From the NCBI GenBank assembly GCA_009838975.1, contig VXQO01000159.1, forward strand, positions 1 to 53,117: DNA of 53,117 nucleotides, in the 5' to 3' direction. Shown here piece after piece: positions 7,455-16,614 of this stretch. The notes under the pieces are model-generated. The model made no database searches and was not told where the DNA came from. It was given only the letters and a program-made list of their open reading frames with translations. This DNA comes from Gemmatimonadota bacterium. Lineage in GTDB: Bacteria; Gemmatimonadota; Gemmatimonadetes; Longimicrobiales; Gaopeijiaceae. Position numbers and translations under genes: made by a program. The number at the start of each line of letters is the position of its first letter. The first letter of the stretch is position 1.

Positions 7455-7730
7455 ATGTCGCGAGCATTCGTAAGGGAAGACCGCGAGGATCGACCCCCGG
7501 ACTACCGGTTGCCCGCTCCCGGGTCCGACTACTACGACGAGGCGTGTGCCTGGGCGCTGATCACCGGCGCCGACGAGGGGGACACGCGCAGCGCGGAGTT
7601 CGCGACGGGGTGCCGATGGGGCGAACCGCGGCTGGTTCCTCACATTCGCGCGATCCTGGAGACGGCTGAGGCGCGGGATCAGACGCGGGTGGCCCAGCTG
7701 TGTCGGCGCTTCCTGCGCGCCACGACGTGA
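7455..7730 (+). CDS. Small conserved hypothetical protein, 91 residues
   Basis: From the ATG at 7455 the product begins MSRAFVREDREDRPPDYRLP, followed by a DYYDEA...ALITGADEGDT segment, SAEFATGCRWGEPRLVPHI and an amphipathic C-terminal helix with RRFLRA. I recall similar short proteins of unknown function in related genomes; the MSRAFV start also resembles the lead of some GreA/GreB-like proteins, but no Gre domain follows. No membrane segment or signal. The frame is open from 7419, but the family-like N-terminus supports 7455. Confidence 0.65.
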   Translation: MSRAFVREDREDRPPDYRLPAPGSDYYDEACAWALITGADEGDTRSAEFATGCRWGEPRLVPHIRAILETAEARDQTRVAQLCRRFLRATT

Positions 7731-7774
7731 CGCTGGGCAGGCGGCGCTCGCCCGGCGCCACCCGCGAGCTCAGG

Positions 7775-7804
7775 TTGTTTTCGACCGTACCGGTGCCGTA
7801 GTTT
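7775..7804 (+). promoter_or_regulatory. Candidate promoter of the sodium:alanine symporter gene
   Basis: TTGTTT (7775-7780) and TAGTTT (7799-7804) are separated by 18 bp. They lie in the 140-bp gap before the symporter, whose ATG at 7872 follows AAGGAG. Prediction from hexamer match only. Confidence 0.35.
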
Positions 7805-7871
7805 GCCCGGCGCCGACACGTTCGCCGTGCTGGGCAGCGGCGGCAAGTAACCCTCAAGGAGCCCGTTCGCC

Positions 7872-9566
7872 ATGGATTTCATCCAGCGAATCACCGATTT
7901 CCTGACCACATACGTCGTCGAGATCGGCATCCCGGTCGGAGGCGAGAACGTCCCTCTCATGGTGATCATCCTGCTCGGGATCGGGATGTACCTCACCCTT
8001 CGCCTGGGGGTTCTGCAGGTCCGCCGCCTAGGCCACGGGATCGCGGTGGCTTCCGGGAAATACGACGACCCGGACGACGAGGGCGACGTCACCCACTTCC
8101 AGGCGCTCACGACGGCGCTGTCGGCGACGGTCGGGATCGGCAACATCGCGGGTGTGGCGCTGGCGATCCACTGGGGCGGACCCGGAGCGCTCTTCTGGAT
8201 GTGGGTCACGGCGGCGCTGGGGATGGCGACCAAGTACTCCGAGGTCACGCTGGCGCAGAAGTACCGGGTCCACGAGGACGAGGGAGAGTGGGCGGGCACC
8301 GTTTCCGGCGGGCCCATGTACTACATCGAACGGGGACTGGGGCCGAACTGGAAGTGGATGGCGATCTTCTTCGCCGTCCTCCTCGGCATTACGGCCTTCC
8401 TGACCGGCAACGGCGTTCAGGCGAACACGGTTGCCGACAACCTGGAGACGCAGTTCAACATCCCGACCTGGGTCAGCGGACTCGTGACGTCGGGGATTGT
8501 TGCAGCCGTCATCCTGGGCGGGATCTCTCGGATCGGGCGGGTGACCTCGGTGCTGGCGCCGGTGATGGCGGTCGTCTACGTCGTGGGCGCGCTGATCGTG
8601 ATCATCATGAACATCGGCGAAGTCGCGCCGACCTTCGCGCTGATCTTCCGCGAAGCCTTCAACCCGACCGCCGGAGTGGCGGGGACGGGGGTGGGTGCGT
8701 TCCTGGTGACGTTGATGTACGGGGTCCGGCGGGGGCTCTTCTCCAACGAGGCGGGGCAGGGCTCGGCGCCGATCGCCCACTCGGCGGCCAAGACCGAGGA
8801 GCCGGTTTCGGAGGGGGTCGTGGCGCTGCTGGAGCCCTTCATCGACACGATCATCATCTGCACCATGACCGGACTGCTGATCATCATGACCGGCGTCTGG
8901 TACGACCGCTTCGAGACCGAGATCACGCTGAGCGGCGGTGACCTCTCCTACCGGGCGGTGCAGGTGGACGGCGGCTACGTCGACATGAACCCGGACGCAC
9001 CGATCCGGATCGACGGCGGTGAGCACGCGGCCACCGGGCCCGACGACCCGCAGATCTCGTGGCACGAGGTTCCCGTGCCGGTGCTCTACGTGGACGAGGC
9101 GCAGACGCAGCCGTTCAGCGGCGTGATCGATCCGGAGTCGGGCACCGCCACCGGCGACGACGGTCAGACCTACACCTCTCTTCACGGCATGGCGGTGGAG
9201 AGCGGGGCACCGCTCACCATGGCTGCCTTCCGACGCGGGCTGGCGCCGCTCGGCGACTGGGGACACTACATCGTGGTGCTGTCCGTGCTGCTCTTCGGGA
9301 TCTCGACGGCGATCGCGTGGAGCTACTACGGCGACCGCTGCGCCAACTACCTTTTCGGTGCGCGCGCCCTGATCCCGTACAAGGTCGTCTTCGTGATGAT
9401 GCACTTCGTCGGCGCGGTTCTGCCGCTGAGCGTGATCTGGGCCATCGGCGACGTATTCCTCGCGATCGTGATCTGGCCCAACCTGATCGCGCTGGGCCTA
9501 CTTGCGCCCAAGGTGGTCGAGATGACGCGCGACTACTTCGGCAGGAGGCCCTGGGAGGAGCGTTAG
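7872..9566 (+). CDS. Sodium:alanine symporter (AGCS family) with a large soluble insertion
   Basis: Secondary transporter taking up alanine or glycine with sodium. Family marks are ALSATVGIGNIAGVALAI (about 78-95), GGPMYYIERGLG, and RRGLFSNEAGQGSAPIAHSAA (about 289-309), with about 10 membrane segments across the N- and C-terminal parts. At 564 residues it is roughly 100 longer than usual. The excess is one polar segment (about 355-455), between a helix ending in IIIMTGVWYDRF and the family sequence GAPLTMAAFRRGL. It is Asp/Gly/Thr-rich and predicted to lie outside the membrane. AAGGAG precedes the ATG by about 10 nt. No metabolic partner gene adjoins it. Confidence 0.9.
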   Translation: MDFIQRITDFLTTYVVEIGIPVGGENVPLMVIILLGIGMYLTLRLGVLQVRRLGHGIAVASGKYDDPDDEGDVTHFQALTTALSATVGIGNIAGVALAIHWGGPGALFWMWVTAALGMATKYSEVTLAQKYRVHEDEGEWAGTVSGGPMYYIERGLGPNWKWMAIFFAVLLGITAFLTGNGVQANTVADNLETQFNIPTWVSGLVTSGIVAAVILGGISRIGRVTSVLAPVMAVVYVVGALIVIIMNIGEVAPTFALIFREAFNPTAGVAGTGVGAFLVTLMYGVRRGLFSNEAGQGSAPIAHSAAKTEEPVSEGVVALLEPFIDTIIICTMTGLLIIMTGVWYDRFETEITLSGGDLSYRAVQVDGGYVDMNPDAPIRIDGGEHAATGPDDPQISWHEVPVPVLYVDEAQTQPFSGVIDPESGTATGDDGQTYTSLHGMAVESGAPLTMAAFRRGLAPLGDWGHYIVVLSVLLFGISTAIAWSYYGDRCANYLFGARALIPYKVVFVMMHFVGAVLPLSVIWAIGDVFLAIVIWPNLIALGLLAPKVVEMTRDYFGRRPWEER

Positions 9567-9589
9567 GGGGCTAGGACAGGGCGCCCGTA

Positions 9590-10834
9590 TCAGCGGCTGG
9601 TACGCGGCCGGTCGCTGGGCGGAGTCTCTTCACGGCTGTCCAGCACCCGTGCGGGCCGGAGTGCGTCGCGGCCGTAGCGGTCGTGGATGCGGTCCACGGC
9701 CCTTGCAATGGTGCGGTCGCGCTCGCTCTCCAGTGCAGCCTCGCCGCCGAAGAAATCCAGCTGCTCAGCGGGAGCCTGGCGGACCAGATTGGAGGCGCCC
9801 ACACCGAGGAGCCGGACAGGCGTCTTTCTGCGGTGGCGAAGACCGTGGAGCATGGACGCCGCGACCGTGAAGATCGCCCGGTCGGTCTCCAACCCCGCCG
9901 TCTGTGTGCTTCCAGCCTGCCTGGTGGTGAAGTCGTGGTCGCGGATCTTGACGGTAACGGTACGCGCCCGCAGGTCCTTTGCTCGGAGTTGGCCGCCTAC
10001 CCTGCAGCTCAGCTCCAGGAGACGCCGCTCCAGCTCGTCGTCGTCATCGACATCGGCGAAGAAGGTGCGTTCGGAGCTGATCGACTTGCGCCGATCACGG
10101 GCGTCCACCTCGCTGGCGTCGATGCCGCGCACCCGCTCCCACAGCCAGGCACCGCGGGCGGGCCCGAACCATCGGGAGAGCCAGGCGCGCTCCACGCGAG
10201 CCACGTCGGCACAGGTCGATAGCCCCTTCCCGGCGAGCTGTTTCAGGAAGGCGGGCCCGATTCCCGGCAGTTCCTCCAGCCGGAATCGAGCCATGAAGGC
10301 CGCTTCGTCGCCCGGTGGCACCACATGCACGCCGTTGGGTTTGGCCAGGCGGGTCGCCACCTTGGCCACGACGCGCTGCGTGCCGCCGCCCAGGGAGACG
10401 GCCACCTCGGTTCGCTCCCGCACCACGCGCCGAATGCGGTCGGCGGTCGCGGCAAGGTCCTCGCCCCTCAGCATCCGCTCGGTGCCGGTGAGGTCCAGGT
10501 AGAATTCGTCGACCGAGGCCGCCTGCACGACGGGCGACAGCTCCTTCAGCACGGCCTTCACGGCGCGGCTCCGTTCCACCACGGCGCCCCGTGGAACCGG
10601 GACCACGACTGCCTCGGGACACAGCTTGAGCGCCTGCGCGGTCGGCATCCCCGACCGGACACCGTACTCTCGCACCGCGTAGGACGCCGAGGTGATGACG
10701 CCCCTGCCGCTCCTGCCCCCCACCAGCAGCAGGGGGTGCTTGCCGGCACCTCCGGGATCCTCCAGCTGCGCCACCTGCACGAAGAAGCTGTCACAGTCGA
10801 CCAGGAGAATCCTCTTGGCACCTTGCGAGGGCAT
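9590..10834 (-). CDS. dinB: Y-family DNA polymerase (DinB / Pol IV-like)
   Basis: Low-fidelity translesion polymerase. The ATG at 10834 gives 414 residues starting [20 protein letters not shown]; the frame runs further upstream but only as antisense of the SOD gene. Seen: catalytic acidic residues in VDCDSFF and SVDEFYLDL, the palm sequence [19 protein letters not shown], an HhH-type thumb ([19 protein letters not shown]), a little-finger domain, and a C-terminal clamp-binding motif QLDFF. Divergent from the superoxide dismutase with 81 bp between them. No strong ribosome binding site is seen at this ATG. ImuB-type proteins are related, but the acidic residues here are intact, favouring an active polymerase. 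Confidence 0.88.
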   Translation of the reverse strand: MPSQGAKRILLVDCDSFFVQVAQLEDPGGAGKHPLLLVGGRSGRGVITSASYAVREYGVRSGMPTAQALKLCPEAVVVPVPRGAVVERSRAVKAVLKELSPVVQAASVDEFYLDLTGTERMLRGEDLAATADRIRRVVRERTEVAVSLGGGTQRVVAKVATRLAKPNGVHVVPPGDEAAFMARFRLEELPGIGPAFLKQLAGKGLSTCADVARVERAWLSRWFGPARGAWLWERVRGIDASEVDARDRRKSISSERTFFADVDDDDELERRLLELSCRVGGQLRAKDLRARTVTVKIRDHDFTTRQAGSTQTAGLETDRAIFTVAASMLHGLRHRRKTPVRLLGVGASNLVRQAPAEQLDFFGGEAALESERDRTIARAVDRIHDRYGRDALRPARVLDSREETPPSDRPRTSR

Positions 10835-10915
10835 CCTGTCTTTGGACAACGTTCTATCTCCCGCACGGCGCAAACGAATCGCCCGCAAGGTAACCGCTCT
10901 CAGGAGACCGGACAG

Positions 10916-11533
10916 ATGGCCTATCCCTTCGAGCTCCCCGATCTGGGGTACTCCCACGACGCACTCGAGCCGCACATCGACACCCGCACGATGGAAATCC
11001 ACCACGGACGGCATCACGCGGCCTATACCGCCAACCTGAACGCGGCCCTCGCGGGGCACCCCGATCTGCACGGGGTTTCCGCCGAGGAGCTGGTGGCGGA
11101 CCTTTCCTCGCTCCCGGCATCGATCCGCACCGCGGTGCGCAACAACGGCGGCGGCTACGTGAACCACAACTTCTTCTGGCAACTCATGACCCCCGGGGGA
11201 GAAGCGGTGCCTGGTGGTGCCGTGGCGGAGGCCATCGACGCGTCGTTCGGGAGCTTCGCCGACTTCCAGAAGCAGTTCGCGGCGGCGGCGGTCGGGCGCT
11301 TCGGTTCGGGCTGGGCCTGGCTTGTTGCGGGCGACGGAGGCTCCGTGGAGATCGTCTCGACCCCCAATCAGGACACCCCGCTCATGGAGGGCCGGACACC
11401 CATACTGGGGATCGATGTCTGGGAGCACGCATACTACCTGAACTATCAGAACCGCCGGCCCGACTACGTCGCGGCCTTCTGGAACGTGGTGAACTGGACG
11501 GTGGTGGCCCAGCACTACACCGGGGCGAGCTGA
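10916..11533 (+). CDS. sodA: Iron/manganese superoxide dismutase
   Basis: Converts superoxide to oxygen and hydrogen peroxide. 205 residues, full length for the family. Metal ligands are visible: His in MEIHHGRHH (His29), His in [11 protein letters not shown], and Asp/His in [20 protein letters not shown]. The sequence GSGWAWLV and the Gly-Gly around NNGGG are typical of Mn-type enzymes, though metal choice cannot be settled from sequence. No signal peptide, so cytoplasmic. AGGAG about 8 nt before ATG (10916) supports the start. Confidence 0.95.
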   Translation: MAYPFELPDLGYSHDALEPHIDTRTMEIHHGRHHAAYTANLNAALAGHPDLHGVSAEELVADLSSLPASIRTAVRNNGGGYVNHNFFWQLMTPGGEAVPGGAVAEAIDASFGSFADFQKQFAAAAVGRFGSGWAWLVAGDGGSVEIVSTPNQDTPLMEGRTPILGIDVWEHAYYLNYQNRRPDYVAAFWNVVNWTVVAQHYTGAS

Positions 11534-11666
11534 CCGCCGTCTCGCCCTGACGGGGACAGGGCCGCGCGCCGCGCGCCCTGCATCGCTGTTTGGTCGTTTG
11601 GCGCTTAGTACATATGTTTACTCTAGCGCGGTGTATCCGGCGAGGCGATCGGCAGGAGGTGTGACT

Positions 11667-12521
11667 TTGGGCGTGCAGCCGACGGGATCGAACACGACGC
11701 CGAAGGCGGGAGGCGGCACCGGATGGCAGGGTGGGGGCCTGGGTGCCGGCATTGCCTTCGTACTGGCCGCAATGTGTTGGCCGGCCCACACGGACGGGCA
11801 GAGCCTCAGCGGTGGCCGTCGGGTGATGCAGGAGCAGTTCGCGAAAGGCGAGGAGTACGACTACACGCCCCTGCGGGATGCCGCCCACGTCAAGCGGTTC
11901 GTGGAACTCGGGCTCCTCGTACCCGTTCCCGGGAACGCGGACTATCGCCTGCACGAAGTATCCTTTCCGTACGCGCGCCCGGAGGTGAAGCTGCTTATCG
12001 AGCGCCTTGCCCGTCAGTACCGGAACGCGTGCGGAGAGCAGTTGGTCGTGACCAGCCTCACACGGCCCCTGAACAGGCAGCCCCCCAATTCATCCCGCTA
12101 TTCGGTTCACCCTAGGGGGATGGCAGTCGACCTGCGCAGGAGCAATTCCCGCGCGTGCCGAAGCTGGTTGGAGGACGTCCTTCTCCACCTGGAGGCCAGC
12201 GGTACGCTCGACGTGACTCGCGAGCGCCGCCCGCCACACTACCACATCGCGGTCTACACGCGTGAGTATGCCACCTATGTGGATCGGCTGACGGACAACC
12301 GGAGCCGGACTGACAACACTCGCGTCGCGAATGCACTCGCGCCCGCAAACTCTTCCCGTCCCGACGTGATCAGATACACGGTCCGGTCGGGTGATTCGCT
12401 CTGGGAAATCGCCCGCACGTACGGCACCACGGTCGACCGCCTCAAGTCGGCGAACAACCTGCGCGGCTCGCGGATATACGCTGGCCAGTTGCTTCAGGTA
12501 ACCCCGTTGACCTCGCGCTAG
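11667..12521 (+). CDS. Exported M15-like (DUF5715-type) protein with C-terminal LysM domain
   Basis: Predicted cell-wall protein. AGGAGG at 11654-11659 lies 7 nt before a TTG at 11667, with GTG codons at 11661 and 11673 as alternatives; the frame opens at 11598. A hydrophobic segment (GAGIAFVLAAMCW) near the N-terminus is a signal peptide or anchor. The middle has SVHPRGMAVDLR, which fits the HxxGxAxD metal-binding pattern of M15 peptidases, and PPHYHIAVY as a possible second His motif. The C-terminus, YTVRSGDSLWEIARTYGTTV to LQVTPL, is a LysM peptidoglycan-binding domain. I assign DUF5715 from memory. It may trim or bind peptidoglycan; catalysis is unproven. Confidence 0.75.
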   Translation: MGVQPTGSNTTPKAGGGTGWQGGGLGAGIAFVLAAMCWPAHTDGQSLSGGRRVMQEQFAKGEEYDYTPLRDAAHVKRFVELGLLVPVPGNADYRLHEVSFPYARPEVKLLIERLARQYRNACGEQLVVTSLTRPLNRQPPNSSRYSVHPRGMAVDLRRSNSRACRSWLEDVLLHLEASGTLDVTRERRPPHYHIAVYTREYATYVDRLTDNRSRTDNTRVANALAPANSSRPDVIRYTVRSGDSLWEIARTYGTTVDRLKSANNLRGSRIYAGQLLQVTPLTSR

Positions 12522-12571
12522 CGGGCATCCGTCCGAGTATCACCAGGGTTCGCTGCGCCCGGTAGACAGCC

Positions 12572-13381
12572 TTGTCGGCGACTAGCGACGCGACCGGTTC
12601 GCGGACCGGCGACGGTTACCCCGGGATCACGGTGTCCATCGTGGTTCCTGCCTACAACGAGGCGGCAACGATCGAGCGGCTCCTCCGCCGGGTCGCCAGG
12701 GTTGAGCTGTCGAAGGAGGTCATCGTCGTGGACGACGGCTCCACCGATGGCACTCGCGAGCTGCTGCCCGGGCTCGAGGAGGCGGGACTGATCAACCGTC
12801 TGCTCATGCATGAGCGGAACCGGGGAAAGGGTGCCGCGCTGCGCACGGGTTTCGCCCACGCGACCGGCGACGTGGTGGTGGTGCAGGACGCGGACCTCGA
12901 GTACGACCCCGACGAGATCCCCCGGCTCCTTGCCCCGATTGCCGAGGGCAGGGCAGACGCGGTGTACGGATCGAGATTCCTGGGCATGGACCCGAATCAG
13001 GATGTGATCTTCCCCTGGCACGCGATGGGCAACCGGTTTCTGACCTTCCTCAGCAACTGCTTTACGGGGTTCAGGATCACGGACATGGAAACCTGCCAGA
13101 AGATGATCCGGACCGAGCTTCTCCAGGCGCTGCCGCTGACCGTCGATCGGTTCGGTATCGAGCCCGAAATCACCGCCCGCCTGTCGCAGGCGCGAGTGCG
13201 GCTGGTCGAGCTTCCGATCAGCTATACCAGCCGATCCTACGCGGAAGGAAAGAAGATCGGATGGCGGGATGGATTTGCCGCGATCTGGTTCATTGCGCGT
13301 TCAAGTCTCCTGGCGCCCAGGGCCAAACCATGGAAGGGTGCCCCGCCGGGTTGGCTGCAAACCGGCGTCCATCCCCGGTAG
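12572..13381 (+). CDS. Family 2 glycosyltransferase, polyprenyl-phosphate hexose synthase-like
   Basis: Resembles dolichol-phosphate mannose synthase-like GT2 enzymes, which load a sugar from a nucleotide donor onto a membrane polyprenyl phosphate. Seen: [39 protein letters not shown], the DXD-containing [17 protein letters not shown], and the DMETCQKM...RFGIEPEIT segment typical of this subgroup. No C-terminal membrane helices, so it would work at the membrane surface. The start is a TTG at 12572 with a poor ribosome binding site; a later GTG is possible. It lies just upstream of a TMTC-like GT-C enzyme and the pilin, so it may supply lipid-linked sugar for pilin modification. Confidence 0.85.
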   Translation: MSATSDATGSRTGDGYPGITVSIVVPAYNEAATIERLLRRVARVELSKEVIVVDDGSTDGTRELLPGLEEAGLINRLLMHERNRGKGAALRTGFAHATGDVVVVQDADLEYDPDEIPRLLAPIAEGRADAVYGSRFLGMDPNQDVIFPWHAMGNRFLTFLSNCFTGFRITDMETCQKMIRTELLQALPLTVDRFGIEPEITARLSQARVRLVELPISYTSRSYAEGKKIGWRDGFAAIWFIARSSLLAPRAKPWKGAPPGWLQTGVHPR

Positions 13382-13407
13382 GGGGGCGTTGCAGGGCTGC
13401 TGGTCAC

Positions 13408-13438
13408 CCAAAACGGAGTGCCCGCGGTGCCGTTTTGG
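13408..13438. terminator. Hairpin between GT2 and GT-C genes
   Basis: Perfect 9-bp arms CCAAAACGG (13408-13416) and CCGTTTTGG (13430-13438) with a 13-nt loop, starting 27 bp after the GT2 stop. No T-tract follows, so it may be a weak terminator, an RNA-stabilising stem or an operator. Confidence 0.4.
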
Positions 13439-13583
13439 CGCCAGCGGTGAAGACAGTCCCATCCAGCTATTCCAGCGCCCCTGAAACCGACTGATCTTCT
13501 CGCTGTTCCCTTCAAGCGAGATGGAATTCGGCTGGTCAAGCGCGCCTCCGGAAGCCGTCTCGCGGAGATCAGAGAAATGGGCA

Positions 13584-15407
13584 ATGGAATCGCTGGCAGG
13601 GTCTGGAAAAGGATATCGCGCGGCCTTTCTGGCAGCCGTAGTGGGAGTGCTGGCGTACGCAAACAGCATTGCCAACGGCTTCGCCTACGACGACAACCAT
13701 ATCATCGCTGGAAACGAGGACATCCAGCACCTGGAGAGGCTCGCCTCCACCGTCCGGGATCCCTACTGGCCGAACAGCTACGGCCGGGAACTCGGCCTCT
13801 GGCGTCCGGTGACCACCCTGGTCTACGGCCTGCAGTGGGCGCTCTGGGATGGCGATGCCGCCGGCTTCCACGCGGTGAATGTATTGCTCCATGGGTTCGC
13901 GTCCGGTCTGGTCGTCGTCCTTTTGGGATACCTCATGCCCCGACAGGTCGCCTTCACGGCAGGACTCCTGTTCGCCGTACATCCGGTGCACACGGAAGCC
14001 GTGGCGAACGTCGTGGGAATGGCGGAGATCCTGGCCGCAAATCTGTACCTCCTGGCCTGCATTGTCGCCGTCAGGGCAAGGGGACGCATGCGACCGGGAC
14101 CGCTGCTCGGGGTGCTCTCCCTCTATCTGCTGGCCACATTGGCCAAGGAACACGCCATTACACTGCCGGGGGCCGTACTCCTCCTCGATTGCGCACAACG
14201 CGACGTGCGGTTGACCCGCATCGGGGGTTACCTGGCGGACCGAGGTCCTCTCCATGCCGCCCTGGCGGCCGTCGCCGGCCTGGCACTCGCGGCCCGGGCA
14301 GCCGTGCTGGACGGAGTTGTCGCCCCGCTATCGCCGCTGGGGGCCGAGGTGCTCGCGAGCGGAGACGTGCCCCGGGTGTGGACCATTCTGGGCACCTGGC
14401 CGGTCGTACTCAGATTGCTCTTCATGCCACTGGACCTGTCGGCCGACTACGCGCCGGGCGTGATCACACTGGCCTACCGGTGGACGCCCGAGAGCGTGCT
14501 CGGGGTTTCCACGGGACTCGTGGCGGTGGCAGTCGCGTGGACGACCTGGAGAACCGGAGCAATGAAGCCGCGACGACCAGTCCCGCGGAGCGCGGGATTC
14601 GGCATCCTCTGGTTCATCATCACGTTCCTGCCCGTGTCGAACCTCCCGTTTCTCACAGGTGTCCTGCTCGCCGAGCGTACGCTCTATCTGCCGTCGGTGG
14701 GATTCTGTGCCGCGGCCGGCTGGATGGTCGTCGGACTGCGGAGGGAGCACCCCCGGGTGGGGAACGCTCTGATGGTCGCCATCCTGCTGGTGTTCTTCTG
14801 CCGAACCGTGGGCCGCAACCCCGTCTGGCGCGACAACGCCACGGTCTTCTCGACACTCATCCGCGAGTACCCCGAGTCCGGACGGGCGCAGTGGCTGCTG
14901 GGGGATCTCTACTTCGCTCAGCACCGGGACCGGCAGGGTCTGGCCGCCTACCGCCGTGCGATCGGACTCCTCGGCGGAAGCTATCCTCTGCTGTCCGAGG
15001 TAGGCCGTCGCCTGAACGCGGCAGGGCACGAAAGGGCAGGGGAGCACGTGCTGCGCAGCGCGTGGGAGCAGCATCCGGAGCTTGGGTTGGCACCCGCCCT
15101 GCTGGCCATCCTGTACGACCGGCAGGAGCGCTGGCAACTCGCCGGGGAAGCGGCCCGGGCGGCGCTGGACACCGATCCGACCAATGCGATCCACGCGCAC
15201 ATCCTGGCTCGCTCGCTGCAGGCACAAGGTCGTGCCCTGGAAGCAATCGAGGCGCGACGGACAGTAATACGACTTGGCGAAACGCACCCGCACCAATTCC
15301 GATGGCTGAAGGAACTTGAGAGACAGGCTTCCGAACACGAAGAGAGCTGGCCAGACAAGGCATCGCAGGGCGTCAAGAATCAACTTCACAATGGAGATTT
15401 CAAGTGA
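13584..15407 (+). CDS. TMTC-like membrane O-glycosyltransferase (GT-C fold) with TPR repeats
   Basis: 607 residues from the ATG at 13584; the frame is open from 13521. The N-terminal two thirds are polytopic, roughly ten membrane segments, starting with the family-like ANSIANGFAYDDNHII, where the Asp-Asp in the first periplasmic loop is the expected GT-C catalytic site, and later HPVHTEAVANVVG and LAERTLYLPSVGF. The C-terminal third (about 420-600) is helical TPR-like (AQWLLGDLYFAQHRD, LAILYDRQERW, IHAHILARSLQAQG). Eukaryotic TMTC proteins O-mannosylate; bacterial relatives are largely uncharacterised. Its stop overlaps the pilin start by 4 nt, making pilin the likely acceptor. Other secreted acceptors are possible. 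Confidence 0.75.
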   Translation: MESLAGSGKGYRAAFLAAVVGVLAYANSIANGFAYDDNHIIAGNEDIQHLERLASTVRDPYWPNSYGRELGLWRPVTTLVYGLQWALWDGDAAGFHAVNVLLHGFASGLVVVLLGYLMPRQVAFTAGLLFAVHPVHTEAVANVVGMAEILAANLYLLACIVAVRARGRMRPGPLLGVLSLYLLATLAKEHAITLPGAVLLLDCAQRDVRLTRIGGYLADRGPLHAALAAVAGLALAARAAVLDGVVAPLSPLGAEVLASGDVPRVWTILGTWPVVLRLLFMPLDLSADYAPGVITLAYRWTPESVLGVSTGLVAVAVAWTTWRTGAMKPRRPVPRSAGFGILWFIITFLPVSNLPFLTGVLLAERTLYLPSVGFCAAAGWMVVGLRREHPRVGNALMVAILLVFFCRTVGRNPVWRDNATVFSTLIREYPESGRAQWLLGDLYFAQHRDRQGLAAYRRAIGLLGGSYPLLSEVGRRLNAAGHERAGEHVLRSAWEQHPELGLAPALLAILYDRQERWQLAGEAARAALDTDPTNAIHAHILARSLQAQGRALEAIEARRTVIRLGETHPHQFRWLKELERQASEHEESWPDKASQGVKNQLHNGDFK

Positions 15408-15799
15408 CTGGACAAAAAGGATTTACACTCATTGAACTGCTGATTGTTCTCGTGATCATCGGCATTCTCGCCGCGATCGCGATCCCTCAGTTCACCCAGA
15501 CCCGTGAAATGGCCTACTTCGCGGCGATGAAATCCGATGTCAGGAACCTCGCGGCCCAACAGGAACTCTACTACGCCACGAACTACCAGTACACGAGTTC
15601 GCTTGCCAACCTGGACTTTGTCGCTTCCGAGGCGGTCAACGTAACCGCTGCCGCTACCTCTTCAGGGTGGTCCGCCACGGTTACCCACACTGCCCTGGGT
15701 GCAACGGAGGGGTGCGCGATCTATTACGGCAACGCGACCGCACCGACCATCGGGTCGGCGACGCCTGCCGAGGAAGGGCAGGTAGTGTGCACCAACTGA
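15404..15799 (+). CDS. pilA: Major type IV pilin PilA
   Basis: 131-residue prepilin starting at a GTG that overlaps the preceding stop (GTGA). Short leader MTGQKG, then the cleavage site G6/F7 and the mature N-terminus FTLIELLIVLVIIGILAAIA with the invariant Glu5. The globular part has a Ser/Thr-rich central stretch (VTAAATSSGWSATVTHTALG, about 80-99) and two cysteines (EGCAIYYG and VVCTN) that probably form the C-terminal disulfide loop. First of a run of pilin-like genes and the only one of major-pilin form. The overlap with a GT-C glycosyltransferase suggests that it is glycosylated. Processing would need the pilD product at 49363-50133. Confidence 0.92.
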   Translation: MTGQKGFTLIELLIVLVIIGILAAIAIPQFTQTREMAYFAAMKSDVRNLAAQQELYYATNYQYTSSLANLDFVASEAVNVTAAATSSGWSATVTHTALGATEGCAIYYGNATAPTIGSATPAEEGQVVCTN

Positions 15800-16269
15800 T
15801 CCCTCTCCGGGCACGAGGCTCGGCACCCCTGCGCTACGGTACGAGCGCGGGACACTCGCTCATCGAGGTCATGGTTGCTCTCGCGGTCATTGCGGTGTTG
15901 GCGCCACCGGTGTTGGGCGCGGCCACGAATCTGCGCACCTCCTTCGTGCTGCGCAGGGCCCAGGAAAGCGCCGTCCGGCTCCTTGCCGAGGCACGCTGGA
16001 CGGCCGTCAGGGACGGCAGCGCAGTCGTCGAGCTTGTGTCCGCCCCTCCCCACGGGCGGGTCGTCTCCGCCACCGGAGACACGGTGATGATCGCCGATCT
16101 CGGCCAGGGAGGCGTAGCGTTGCGACTGTCCCGAGACAGGCTGACGAGTCGGGTCCGCTACGGTCCGATGGGACTGGGCTGGGTATCGAGCCAGACGTTG
16201 CGATTCACAAGGAGGGACCAGGAACGGGCGCTGGTCATCTCATCTCTCGGACGGGTGGCACGGCGATGA
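15787..16269 (+). CDS. Minor pilin, FimT/GspH-like
   Basis: 160 residues from a GTG at 15787 that overlaps the end of pilA. The unusually long basic leader (about 24 residues) ends at G/HSLIEVMVALAVIAVLAPPV, a prepilin peptidase site with Glu5 retained. The remainder fits the GspH/FimT pattern: RRAQESAVRLLAEARWTAVRDGSAVV, then beta-rich segments. Minor pilins of this type prime pilus assembly at the tip; some FimT proteins bind DNA in uptake. The C-terminal part is Arg-rich, which would suit DNA binding, but that is inference. Confidence 0.8.
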   Translation: MHQLIPLRARGSAPLRYGTSAGHSLIEVMVALAVIAVLAPPVLGAATNLRTSFVLRRAQESAVRLLAEARWTAVRDGSAVVELVSAPPHGRVVSATGDTVMIADLGQGGVALRLSRDRLTSRVRYGPMGLGWVSSQTLRFTRRDQERALVISSLGRVARR

Positions 16270-16604
16270 ATCGATTCGGCGGGTCGCTCATCGAACTCAT
16301 TGCGGCGGTCATCGTCGTGGGTGTCGGTGTTACCGCGGTCGCGTCTCTGACTGCAACCGCTGCGCAGGCAACGGCGCGCGCCCGAGCCCTGGACGAGACC
16401 CATGCCGTGCTGCGGAACCTCGTGGACTCGCTCCGGCTGGCAGCGACACCCGGGGAAGGCCGGACTGCGCTCCCCTCGGGTACGGTCACCTGGGGTGTCC
16501 CCAGCGTGCCCGCGGAAGATGCCTGGGTGCAGTTCGACCATGTTGCGCTGCAGGACTCCATTCGGGTGCGCTTCACGGTCGTATCCGACCTGCATGTCCA
16601 GTGA
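16266..16604 (+). CDS. Minor pilin, PilV/GspI-like
   Basis: Short 112-residue pseudopilin whose ATG overlaps the previous stop (ATGA). The leader MNRFG precedes the cleavage site G/GSLIELIAAVIVVGVGVTA, with Glu at +5. The rest is a helix (ATARARALDETHAVLRNLVDSL) and a small beta domain. Its size and place between a GspH-like and a PilW-like gene fit the PilV/GspI role of linking the tip complex. Confidence 0.75.
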   Translation: MNRFGGSLIELIAAVIVVGVGVTAVASLTATAAQATARARALDETHAVLRNLVDSLRLAATPGEGRTALPSGTVTWGVPSVPAEDAWVQFDHVALQDSIRVRFTVVSDLHVQ

Positions 16605-16614
16605 GGTCCGCGGA

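Noticed and set aside
8028-9404. 458-codon antisense frame over the AGCS gene
   Set aside because: His/Arg/Asp-rich shadow of a well-supported membrane protein in GC-rich DNA.
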